20,534 bases of DNA, taken from positions 1-20,534 of the forward strand of contig JAEWSZ010000188.1 of assembly GCA_023397905.1 (NCBI GenBank), in the 5' to 3' direction. Source of the DNA: Bacillota bacterium. GTDB lineage: Bacteria > Bacillota > Clostridia > Acetivibrionales > DSM-1351. The number at the start of each line of letters is the position of its first letter. The stretch's first letter is position 1. This document shows positions 7,425 through 13,632 of the stretch, piece after piece. The notes beneath the pieces were generated by a model that saw nothing but the letters and a program-made list of their open reading frames with translations, had not been told where the DNA came from and made no database searches. A program made the translations under genes and the position numbers.

Positions 7425-8492
7425 ATGCCGATGAATATTGTCATTCGGGAAAAACGTAAAGAAATCGGATTAACTCAGGAGCAAATTGCGGAGTATCTGG
7501 GAGTGTCAGCCCCGGCGGTAAACAAGTGGGAAAAGGGGGTCACATATCCTGATATTTCGTTGCTGCCCGCTCTGGCCAGGCTGCTCGGATTAGATTTAAA
7601 TGCTTTGCTTTGTTTTAATGAGGGACTGTCCGAAAAAGAAACAGAACACTTTTGCAAGGAAGTGATAGATACCATCCGCAAAAGCGGCTTTGAGAGCGGT
7701 TTTAATATGGGGATCGAAAAAATCCGGGAATATCCCAACTGCGGTTTACTGCTCCATTGGACGGCATTGGTTCTGGAAGGCGCTTTGCTGATGTTCGGAA
7801 CAGGTCTTGAGAATAAAGAAGAATATAAAAATCAGATCATAGCTTTGTATGAGCGTGCGGCTAAAAGCGGAGATGACAAGATCCGCGATAAATCGGTTTT
7901 CATGCTGGCATCGAGCTATATGGGCCGTATGGAATACGGAAAGGCGCAGGAAATGCTGGATTTATTGCCTGAAAGGTCAGCTATGGATAAAAAGCAGCTC
8001 CAGGCACAGCTTCTGATCAGGCAGGATAAATTTTCTGAAGCAGAGAAATTACTGAAACGCAAATTATTAACCGCAGTGAATGAGGTTAATACAACTCTGA
8101 TGAGCCTGGTTGATGTTGAACTGAAAGAAAACAACAACCAGGAGGCAGTGCACCTGGCGGAGCTTTACCGTAAATTCACAGAGCTGTTTGATATGTGGGA
8201 CTACAACTCCTTTGCCGTAGAACTCCAGATTGCCATAGCCCAAAAGAATACAGGGGATAGCATTTCAATCCTCAAATCCATGTTTTCGGCCTTACTGACG
8301 CCGTGGGATATAAGCAGTTCTGTCTTATACAGCCATAACACTGCAAAAAATACTGTTAAAAGTCAGGTGAATATTGGAACAAAGGTGCTGCCAGCCATAC
8401 TTTCCGAGCTTGAAAATGATCCCAGGTGCGCATTTCTCCATTCAAACGCGGAATTTCAGCAGTTGATCAGACAGTACCGGGGGAAATGCTGA
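7425..8492 (+). CDS. XRE-family transcriptional regulator with helical-repeat C-terminal region
   Basis: This is a DNA-binding regulator of 355 residues. Residues about 5-62 form a Cro/C1-type helix-turn-helix: LTQEQIAEYLGVSAPAVNKW is a textbook recognition region. The following text is the usual end of the domain in this family. The remaining 290 residues look like stacked helices (for example YERAAKSGDDKIRDKSVFML and YGKAQEMLDLLPE), consistent with tetratricopeptide-like repeats that sense a peptide or protein ligand. GGGAAG at 7411-7416 precedes ATG 7425; ATG 7431 two codons later is an alternative. Such regulators in Clostridia usually control nearby genes or themselves. The gene is alone on its strand and faces the MerR gene tail to tail. 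The regulated process is not known. Confidence 0.85.
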   Translation: MPMNIVIREKRKEIGLTQEQIAEYLGVSAPAVNKWEKGVTYPDISLLPALARLLGLDLNALLCFNEGLSEKETEHFCKEVIDTIRKSGFESGFNMGIEKIREYPNCGLLLHWTALVLEGALLMFGTGLENKEEYKNQIIALYERAAKSGDDKIRDKSVFMLASSYMGRMEYGKAQEMLDLLPERSAMDKKQLQAQLLIRQDKFSEAEKLLKRKLLTAVNEVNTTLMSLVDVELKENNNQEAVHLAELYRKFTELFDMWDYNSFAVELQIAIAQKNTGDSISILKSMFSALLTPWDISSSVLYSHNTAKNTVKSQVNIGTKVLPAILSELENDPRCAFLHSNAEFQQLIRQYRGKC

Positions 8493-8523
8493 GTGTATTT
8501 TAAAATTCTCAATATTTCTATTT

Positions 8524-9480
8524 CTACTCCTCACTTAACTTAATCGGTACAAAAATATCAAGCTGATGGTATCCAAGTCCTTTTTTTATCTCCTCTGTTG
8601 GGTTAGGCATATGACACAGTGTCTGATGGCCGGAACGCTCGTCCAATTCAAATCCGCTTGTCTCTATCCATTTTTTAATACCCATATAAACCCTGCCGCT
8701 AATATCATCGTCCCCGTCTACTGATATGGCCGCAGCATATAAGCCACCTTCAAATTCAATGATGTCATAGGGTGCCGTGTCCGCCTCGGTCACCCATTCA
8801 TTGACTGCCCATATCCAAATGGTTTTACCTTCTTCATGCCACATAAAGTCCGGGGGAGCGTATAAAAGATCTCTGATCAGATGATTGTGCGATTGCTGCC
8901 AGTTGTTGAAACCATTTTCGCTAAAAATATCGTTAAAGGTTTGATAACCGGAAGTAACCGCTTTGAATTTCGGAATTTGAATAATCCTGACCTCGGGCAC
9001 TTTTTTTATTTTTTCTGTTACATCCAGCAGGTGATTCACATTTGACGGATTGCCGTTATAGTCAACATAAATAAGTTGCTTCTCAATTTCCCTGGCTTTT
9101 TCATACAGCAGCTTAACATCAGAAGCTTTACCAAAATCAGCATTTTCAATCTGGCGTATAAACTCCAAAACAACTTCTTTCAGTTCATGCAAAACAGCCA
9201 CTTCGCCGTCAATATCATCTACCTTTTTACCCAGCACCTCTAATACAACCTCAGAACCGGAAGTGTCGAAAATACGCTGTATATCCTTAATGCTGATATT
9301 CAATTTGCGCAAAATTAAGATTTGTTCCAATCTTTTTACAGCGGTGTCATTATACATTCTATAGGCATAATCATTGCTTCTTGTACTGCTTATCAGTCCC
9401 ATATCTTCATAATAACGAAGTGTACGGGCCGATATATCATACTTTGCTGAAACGTCCCTGATTTTGATCAGCTTGTTCAT
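8524..9480 (-). CDS. MerR-family regulator with GyrI-like effector-binding domain
   Basis: This is a one-component transcriptional activator of the BltR/BmrR type, 318 residues. Residues 1-70 form the MerR winged helix, with KIRDVSAKYDISARTLRYYE and the basic wing NDYAYRMYND. A dimerisation coiled coil follows at about 75-125. Residues about 160-315 resemble a GyrI-like small-molecule binding domain: the start VRIIQIPKFKAVTSGYQTF, a central WIWAVNEW, and the end YHQLDIFVPIKL. AGGAGG precedes the ATG. Its promoter at 9516-9546 has the elongated spacer that MerR proteins act on, which implies autoregulation. No efflux pump or other typical target lies beside it. The inducer is unknown; hydrophobic cations or drugs are usual for the family. 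Confidence 0.9.
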   Translation of the reverse strand: MNKLIKIRDVSAKYDISARTLRYYEDMGLISSTRSNDYAYRMYNDTAVKRLEQILILRKLNISIKDIQRIFDTSGSEVVLEVLGKKVDDIDGEVAVLHELKEVVLEFIRQIENADFGKASDVKLLYEKAREIEKQLIYVDYNGNPSNVNHLLDVTEKIKKVPEVRIIQIPKFKAVTSGYQTFNDIFSENGFNNWQQSHNHLIRDLLYAPPDFMWHEEGKTIWIWAVNEWVTEADTAPYDIIEFEGGLYAAAISVDGDDDISGRVYMGIKKWIETSGFELDERSGHQTLCHMPNPTEEIKKGLGYHQLDIFVPIKLSEE

Positions 9481-9515
9481 TGATTGTTCCTCCTGTTAAC
9501 CGTTGGTTTGATCTT

Positions 9516-9546
9516 AGTATAATCTCTTCCCTAACGGTAGAGTCAA
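9516..9546 (-). promoter_or_regulatory. MerR-type promoter/operator with 19-bp spacer
   Basis: On the minus strand TTGACT (9546-9541) and TATACT (9521-9516) are separated by 19 bp. Within the spacer is the dyad CTCTACC / GGAAGAG (9542-9536 and 9530-9524, 5-nt centre, one mismatch). A suboptimal 19-bp spacer with a dyad between -35 and -10 is the hallmark of promoters activated by MerR-family proteins through DNA distortion. The gene downstream is the merR-type gene itself. Confidence 0.8.
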
Positions 9547-9640
9547 GAGCAAAAAGATTTTTCCCGGCTGGTGGGGAATTACTATAGTCTGACCCATAGA
9601 TTTCAGCTTGTAAGTTTCGTGTTGTGCGCGTAAACGTCAA

Positions 9641-10312
9641 TTACTTAATTCCATAAATCCCCATTTGCATATAGCTGAGCCAAAACAGCTCTATTGTTCT
9701 AAAACCGCAATTTTTCAGCACATTAAACTGTTCGTTAATTGTAATAGGAAAATAATTTCTTCCATAGCGGGAAAGATGATAACTTACTTCATCCTGTGTT
9801 TTTCCATTATCAATTTCAAACTTACCCCACCGACTCAGAACTATTTTCTTACCTTCTTCACTGTTTGAGGCAAAGTTTTCAAATGAAATAAATACTCCAT
9901 TTACCTTTAATGCTTCATAACATCTTTGTATTGCCGCTACCCGTTCGCTTTCATGTAAATAATGATGGCACTGTATTGCTGTCACAATATCAAATTCATT
10001 TTTGTCGTTTATTTGCTCTGAGCCATATACTCTGAAATCTTTTACCTGGCTATTTCCAAATAATCGCTTTTGAGCATAGCCAATCATTTCCTCCGATGGG
10101 TCACAGAGAATAAATTCAAAATTGTCAAATTTCTTAGAGGCTAATTTAACCAATGCTCCTGTACCGCATCCTGTATCAAGCCACTTAGCCCTATCAAGGT
10201 TAAAAGTCTCTATCAAACTCAAGGTTTGCTCGTAAAAATGCGAATAGTAAGGAAGTGTTTTTTCAATCTGCGCATCATATTCGTCTGCGGTCATGGGTGT
10301 TGCATTAGCCAC
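9641..10312 (-). CDS. Class I SAM-dependent methyltransferase
   Basis: The product is a 223-residue cytosolic methyltransferase with the Rossmann-like fold. Motif I is LDTGCGTGAL (about residues 45-54), followed by the acidic ribose-binding end of beta 2 in FILCDPSEEM (Asp71), and a motif IV-like segment, FDIVTAIQCHHYL. The N-terminal MTADEYDAQIEKTLPYYSHF resembles small-molecule methyltransferases of Clostridia. The start chosen is GTG 10312, because TTGGAG ends 9 bases before it. An in-frame TTG at 10330 lies over that SD sequence and lacks one of its own. Base composition is visibly more AT-rich than the germination and lysine genes, hinting at later acquisition. Substrate is unknown. The zinc-ribbon gene lies 38 nt upstream on the same strand and may be co-transcribed. 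Confidence 0.85.
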   Translation of the reverse strand: MANATPMTADEYDAQIEKTLPYYSHFYEQTLSLIETFNLDRAKWLDTGCGTGALVKLASKKFDNFEFILCDPSEEMIGYAQKRLFGNSQVKDFRVYGSEQINDKNEFDIVTAIQCHHYLHESERVAAIQRCYEALKVNGVFISFENFASNSEEGKKIVLSRWGKFEIDNGKTQDEVSYHLSRYGRNYFPITINEQFNVLKNCGFRTIELFWLSYMQMGIYGIK

Positions 10313-10350
10313 TTTAATCACTCCAATCAAATTGTATGAATATTCTATAT

Positions 10351-10530
10351 TTAAATTAATTTACTGGGATGATATATTTCTTTGCATACCGGACACTTAT
10401 ATTCCACGTTCTGTTTTTTGTATGAATAGCGGGGCCACAATTTATCCTTTCCGCAATTCGGACATATTACCTCTTGTTCTTTTATCAGGCTGATCGCAAT
10501 CTCTCTTGTGAGATTTGTATTTGTTGCCAC
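10351..10530 (-). CDS. Small zinc-ribbon protein
   Basis: The product is about 59 residues with two CPxC knuckles, CPNCGKDKLWPR and CPVCKEIYHP, 20 residues apart, as in a zinc ribbon that binds one Zn by four cysteines. It is small, basic and soluble. The start chosen is GTG 10530, preceded by AAAGAGGT at a 7-nt spacing. An in-frame ATG at 10578 would add 16 residues (MYPKIVISRRHKEVIA) but has no SD. The gene lies between the tRNA-tail repeat and the methyltransferase gene on the same strand. Function is unknown; a nucleic-acid-binding or protein-binding role is only a guess from the fold. Confidence 0.6.
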   Translation of the reverse strand: MATNTNLTREIAISLIKEQEVICPNCGKDKLWPRYSYKKQNVEYKCPVCKEIYHPSKLI

Positions 10531-10596
10531 AGCAATTACCTCTTTGTGTCTGCGTGATATAACAATCTTTGGATACATAGTACCATGCTTTTACAA

Positions 10597-10656
10597 ATAA
10601 AAAAACTACCAAATCAGAGATTTGATAGTTTTTCATTTGGTGCGGACGGTGGGACT
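10597..10656 (-). repeat. Direct repeat copy 1: tRNA-Leu 3' tail plus terminator hairpin
   Basis: These 60 bp match 10813-10872 with a single mismatch (G/A at 10619 versus 10835). On the minus strand the copy reads as the last 16 nt of the tRNA-Leu body, CCA, then the tRNA's terminator hairpin with its T tract. The tRNA body itself is missing here. This is the arrangement left by tandem duplication of a tRNA tail or by integration at a tRNA 3' end. Confidence 0.9.
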
Positions 10657-10812
10657 GCTTTATGCGGCGGCAATTGCCTTGCATAAAGTGACGTCGCCCA
10701 CCCAAACCTGAAGGTTTGGGTACCGGGCTCCTACTCAAAGCTAAAAAAGTGCATTGAGCACTTTTTCTTAACGCTTTGAGCCCTCGCGGGTTCAAGTCCC
10801 AATAAAGAAAGC
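10657..10812. other. Hairpin-rich 156-bp insert between the two tRNA-tail repeats
   Basis: Nearly the whole insert is inverted repeats. CTTTATGC/GCATAAAG (658-665 and 681-688, offset from 10000) encloses the palindrome GGCAATTGCC. CCCAAACC/GGTTTGGG (701-708 and 713-720) has a TGAA loop. GGGCTC..CAAAGC/GCTTTGAGCCC (725-741 and 773-783) encloses AAAAAGTGC/GCACTTTTT. At 10788-10800 lies GGGTTCAAGTCCC, a tRNA T-arm core in the opposite orientation to the real tRNA (10867-10879). The minus frame running across it (10442-10852) is very unlikely to be a gene, since it reads through both terminators. It may be a small mobile or dispersed repeat. Confidence 0.7.
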
Positions 10813-10872
10813 ATAAAAAAACTACCAAATCAGAAATTTGATAGTTTTTCATTTGGTGCGGACGGTGGGACT
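10813..10872 (-). repeat. Direct repeat copy 2: tail of the intact tRNA-Leu plus its terminator
   Basis: This is the partner of the copy at 10597-10656, with 59 of 60 bases identical. It contains the terminator (10815-10849), the CCA and the last 16 nt of the tRNA body. The two copies are offset by 216 bp. Confidence 0.9.
10815..10849 (-). terminator. Intrinsic terminator of tRNA-Leu
   Basis: On the minus strand AAAAACTATCAAAT pairs with ATTTGGTAGTTTTT around TTCTG (one G-T pair), ending in a T tract, 4 nt after the tRNA CCA. A near-identical copy lies at 10599-10633 inside the upstream repeat. Confidence 0.8.
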
Positions 10873-10936
10873 TGAACCCACACGGTCTCCCATACGCCCC
10901 TCAAACGTACGCGTCTGCCAGTTCCGCCACGACCGC
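10854..10936 (-). tRNA. tRNA-Leu (anticodon GAG)
   Basis: This is a type II tRNA of 80 nt plus encoded CCA. Going 5' to 3' on the minus strand: acceptor GCGGTCG, D arm GCG..CGC with GGCAGA in the loop, anticodon stem TACGT/GCGTA with loop TTGAGGG (anticodon GAG, reading CUC and CUU), a short extra arm TGG/CCG, then the T arm GTGGG TTCAAGT CCCAC. The 3' acceptor strand is CGTCCGC, discriminator A, CCA at 10854-10856. The acceptor stem has a T-T mismatch at position 5:68; the pairing strand for GCGGTCG would be CGACCGC. A promoter lies at 10978-11007 and a terminator just downstream. Confidence 0.9.
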
Positions 10937-10977
10937 ATTTTGTAGTGTTTTGCCGTGCTTTCACATCAGCAAGTATG

Positions 10978-11007
10978 ATTATACTAGCATATGCTATGAG
11001 TTGTCAA
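10978..11007 (-). promoter_or_regulatory. Promoter of tRNA-Leu
   Basis: Consensus TTGACA (11007-11002), an 18-nt spacer and consensus TATAAT (10983-10978) on the minus strand, about 40 nt ahead of the tRNA 5' end. The spacer holds the palindrome AGCATATGCT. Confidence 0.8.
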
Positions 11008-11106
11008 TATAATATTTTAAAAAATTGTGTGTATCTTGTGATAATTGTTTAACCTCAAAATCTCTATTAATAATTTGTAAATAAAAAAGTATTTTATTAA
11101 AATATG

Positions 11107-11135
11107 TTGAAGTGAATAAAGAGTATTGGTAAAAT
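11107..11135 (+). promoter_or_regulatory. Possible promoter of the DUF624 protein gene
   Basis: TTGAAG (11107-11112), a 17-nt spacer and TAAAAT (11130-11135). A start site near 11142 would give a leader of about 85 nt to the chosen GTG. Apart from this and the tRNA promoter, 10938-11227 is AT-rich sequence in which I see nothing else. Confidence 0.4.
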
Positions 11136-11227
11136 ACATAGTATTATACTAAATGGCAGAAAATAAAATAAACAGGTACATTGAGATGTATTTGAAAAAA
11201 TGCCGTTTAAAAAAAGGAGAGTTGAGC

Positions 11228-12190
11228 GTGGGGTTATTCAGTGTTAACTATAATAAACCAGGCCCGGGAGTTGATAAGGACGCTCCACCAAAGCCAAGAT
11301 TTTTTATATTCTTTGAGGTACTGAAACGGAAATTCTGGAATTTAATAAGAGTAAACCTGATGTATGTATTATTCAATATTCCGGCGCTGCTGGTAGCGTA
11401 TTTCATTGCGTCTATGTACATGCAGAAATTGCAGGTGGACGGGGGAATAGGGGATTTCTATATCAGATTCTTTTTGGCGTCTTTTCTGACATTGCTTCCG
11501 ATCATTACCGTGGGTCCTGTTCAGGCAGGATTTACCTATATTCTCAGAAATTATTCCAGAGAGGAACACGCATTTATATGGTGGGATTTTAAAGAAACCT
11601 TTCAGAAGAATTTCAAACAGGGAATGGCAATTACGGGCATAGATATTGTGATTATGTATATACTGTCGATCGCCTTGAATTTTTATACAAGTTCCTCGGG
11701 GCTGCCGGCGGTTGCGGCAACGTCGTTTATAGTTTTATCCACCATGATTTTTGCCATGATGCATTTATATATTTATCCAATGCTGGTCACTGTGAATCTG
11801 AGCTTGAAGAATTTGTACAAGAATGCTCTGATCTTTTCAATACTTAAACTGTTCCCAAACCTGCTGTTCCTGGTTCTGAACATAGCGATTTCCTATGCTG
11901 CCTTCTATAATATTTTAATAGGAATAGTACTTTATGTGCTATTGCTGCCTGGCTTAATCGGATTGATGAACAATTTCTATGTAAATCCGATTATCAAAAA
12001 GTATGTTATAACGGCTACGGAATCCGAAGAGCCTGAAGAATCTGAGGAGGCCGAAGAAGTCTTGAAAATAGAGGAAGCGGAAGAAGCCGGAGACAATCCT
12101 GCGGAGAGTTTTTACAAAAAGGATCTTGAGGAAGAAGAGCCAAAGAAAGATTTGCCTGAGGAAAACGAACAAGAAAATAGATATTACTAA
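11228..12190 (+). CDS. DUF624 (YesL-like) membrane protein with acidic C-terminal tail
   Basis: This is an integral membrane protein of about 320 residues. After a soluble start containing YNKPGPGVDKDAPPK comes FFEVLKRKFWNLIRVNLMY, the characteristic entry into the first helix of DUF624/YesL proteins. About six hydrophobic segments follow, with the conserved TVGPVQAGFTYILRNYSREE between the second and third and WDFKETFQKNFKQG after it. YesL-like proteins often sit near carbohydrate uptake genes in Firmicutes, but their role is unproven and no sugar genes lie here. The last 57 residues are hydrophilic and very rich in Glu, unusual for the family. The start chosen is GTG 11228 with AAAGGAGA 7 nt upstream; ATG 11153 is in frame but has no SD and would add 25 residues. 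Confidence 0.85.
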   Translation: MGLFSVNYNKPGPGVDKDAPPKPRFFIFFEVLKRKFWNLIRVNLMYVLFNIPALLVAYFIASMYMQKLQVDGGIGDFYIRFFLASFLTLLPIITVGPVQAGFTYILRNYSREEHAFIWWDFKETFQKNFKQGMAITGIDIVIMYILSIALNFYTSSSGLPAVAATSFIVLSTMIFAMMHLYIYPMLVTVNLSLKNLYKNALIFSILKLFPNLLFLVLNIAISYAAFYNILIGIVLYVLLLPGLIGLMNNFYVNPIIKKYVITATESEEPEESEEAEEVLKIEEAEEAGDNPAESFYKKDLEEEEPKKDLPEENEQENRYY

Positions 12191-12230
12191 AAAAATAACT
12201 GTTTCCTTTAAAAGGAGACAGTTATTTTTT
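12191..12230. terminator. Bidirectional intrinsic terminator
   Basis: AAATAACTGT (12193-12202) pairs with ACAGTTATTT (12218-12227). The stem continues through TTCC/GGAG-type pairs to a small loop, with an A run on one side and a T run on the other. It lies between the convergent DUF624 gene and the ACT-domain gene and can serve both. Confidence 0.85.
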
Positions 12231-12246
12231 AGCTATTGTAGTTTTA

Positions 12247-12720
12247 TCAGTTAATGTCGTACTGCCGCCTGATTGCCAGGATAGCCCTGTCGGCATCCTT
12301 GTCATAGATAAGGCAGGAAATGTCCACCTCGGAGGTGGTAATAAGCTTTACTTCTATTTCATTCTCTGCCAGCAGCCTGAAGAGACCGGCGGCCACTCCC
12401 GGGATTTCTTTCATGGCTTTGCCGAAAACGCTTATTTTCATACTGTCGGAATCAATACCTATTCTGAGCTCGGGAACAGTATTTTTATAAGTATTCAAAA
12501 GGGCTATCACCTTTGCAATATTATCAGCGGGCATACTGAAGGAAATATTGATTTTTCCCCTGTAGGGAGGGGACTGGGTGATCATGTCGATATTGATCTT
12601 TTCTTCCGCTATCCTGCTGAAAATGCCCGATATGACCTTCATATCATTTGGAAGATTATCCACGGTCACCAGCGCTACGTTGTATACGGTACTCATACTT
12701 GTAACTGGATTTTCAGACAT
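12247..12720 (-). CDS. Stand-alone tandem ACT-domain protein, aspartokinase regulatory-domain-like
   Basis: The product has 157 residues made almost entirely of two ACT domains (about 12-80 and 88-155). The first contains YNVALVTVDNLPNDMKVISG and IFSRIAEEKINIDMITQ. The second contains MKISVFGKAMKEIPGVAAGL and LAENEIEVKLITTSEVDISC. This is the pattern of the C-terminal regulatory part of aspartokinases, such as the separate beta subunit of B. subtilis aspartokinase II, but there is no kinase domain and no parent gene around it. ACT domains bind amino acids, here plausibly lysine, threonine or diaminopimelate. It is the last gene of the dapA-dapB unit, 19 nt after dapB, with AAGGAGG before ATG 12720. 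It may sense the pathway product or bind an aspartokinase. It is not itself an aspartokinase. Confidence 0.85.
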   Translation of the reverse strand: MSENPVTSMSTVYNVALVTVDNLPNDMKVISGIFSRIAEEKINIDMITQSPPYRGKINISFSMPADNIAKVIALLNTYKNTVPELRIGIDSDSMKISVFGKAMKEIPGVAAGLFRLLAENEIEVKLITTSEVDISCLIYDKDADRAILAIRRQYDIN

Positions 12721-12739
12721 AAGAGATTCCTCCTTATAA

Positions 12740-13504
12740 TTAATTTATAGCCGCAATCAGATCTGTCATAGAATAGAGGCCTGGTTCTCTGAAAGCGAGA
12801 AACATAGACGCCTTGAGAGCTCCCACGCCGAATATTTCTTTTGACATGGCGGTATGGTTTATTTCAATGATTTCATCATTCCCTGCAAATATCACGGAGT
12901 GATCGCCGACTATTGTACCGCCGCGCACGGCATGAATGCCTATTTCCTGCTTGCCGCGTTTCTTTCTCCTGGAATGCCTGTCATATGTGTACTCGCACTT
13001 TTCCTCCAGGGTGTCGTTAATAGCATCGGCTATGGCCAGGGCGGTGCCGCTGGGAGCGTCAATTTTCTGGTTGTGATGCTTTTCGACTATTTCTATATCA
13101 AACTGTCCGTCCAGTACCTTTGCGGCCTTTTTTACAAGATCGATAAGTAAATTTACACCCAGAGACATATTGGCGGAAAAAAACACTGGTATCTTTTTTG
13201 AAATATCGTTTTTCAAAGAACTTGTTTGCTCATGGGAAAGGCCGGTTGTCGCCACAACAATGGGGATTTTTCTTTCAATGGCAAATTCCGTAAGCCCGCT
13301 GAAGGCTTTGGGATTTGAAAAATCAATTATGACATCAACCTTTACATTGCAGTCATTTAAAGAAGTAAAAACGGGGTAGGGGTTGTTGATGTTATTATTT
13401 ATATCAAATCCGGCGGCAATCTTCAATCCGTTGAAATTGTCGGACAGCCTTGTTATGACCTGCCCCATTTTTCCGTTGCATCCACTTAACATTACATTAA
13501 TCAT
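12740..13504 (-). CDS. dapB: 4-hydroxy-tetrahydrodipicolinate reductase
   Basis: This enzyme reduces 4-hydroxy-tetrahydrodipicolinate to tetrahydrodipicolinate with NAD(P)H, the second committed step to diaminopimelate and lysine. The product has 254 residues, the usual length. The nucleotide-binding loop is GCNGKMG at residues 8-14. The active-site signature EKHHNQKIDAPSGTA at 141-155 holds His143, His144 and Lys147, and FSANMSLGVNLL at 109-120 is also typical. The start chosen is ATG 13504, with GGAGGG nine bases upstream, and the protein then begins MINVMLSGCNG as in homologues. The longer open frame back to 13555 adds 17 residues with no homology. It lies 128 nt after dapA, with no clear terminator or promoter between them. 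Confidence 0.96.
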   Translation of the reverse strand: MINVMLSGCNGKMGQVITRLSDNFNGLKIAAGFDINNNINNPYPVFTSLNDCNVKVDVIIDFSNPKAFSGLTEFAIERKIPIVVATTGLSHEQTSSLKNDISKKIPVFFSANMSLGVNLLIDLVKKAAKVLDGQFDIEIVEKHHNQKIDAPSGTALAIADAINDTLEEKCEYTYDRHSRRKKRGKQEIGIHAVRGGTIVGDHSVIFAGNDEIIEINHTAMSKEIFGVGALKASMFLAFREPGLYSMTDLIAAIN

Positions 13505-13632
13505 TTGCGTATTCCCTCCAAAATATTTAAATGCGCCGTTGAGCCTGCTTTGCACACAGACGGATTGCGCGTAGTTTTTCAGATTAAATTCTTTACGGCT
13601 AATGTGTTTATAAACCTTATCAGTACGGTAAG

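Noticed and set aside
9437..9640. 67-codon minus-strand frame between the methyltransferase and MerR genes
   Set aside because: It covers the MerR promoter and overlaps the start of the MerR gene, with no SD and no protein-like composition.
10788..10800. Second tRNA on the plus strand, suggested by a T-arm core GGGTTCAAGTCCC
   Set aside because: No acceptor, D or anticodon arm can be built around it in either direction; only the T-arm core is present.
10442..10852. 136-codon open frame on the minus strand across the tRNA-tail repeats
   Set aside because: It reads through both copies of the tRNA terminator (repeating MKNYQISDLVVFL) and through nested hairpins, and it overlaps the zinc-ribbon gene in another frame. 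It looks like a chance frame in a structured repeat.
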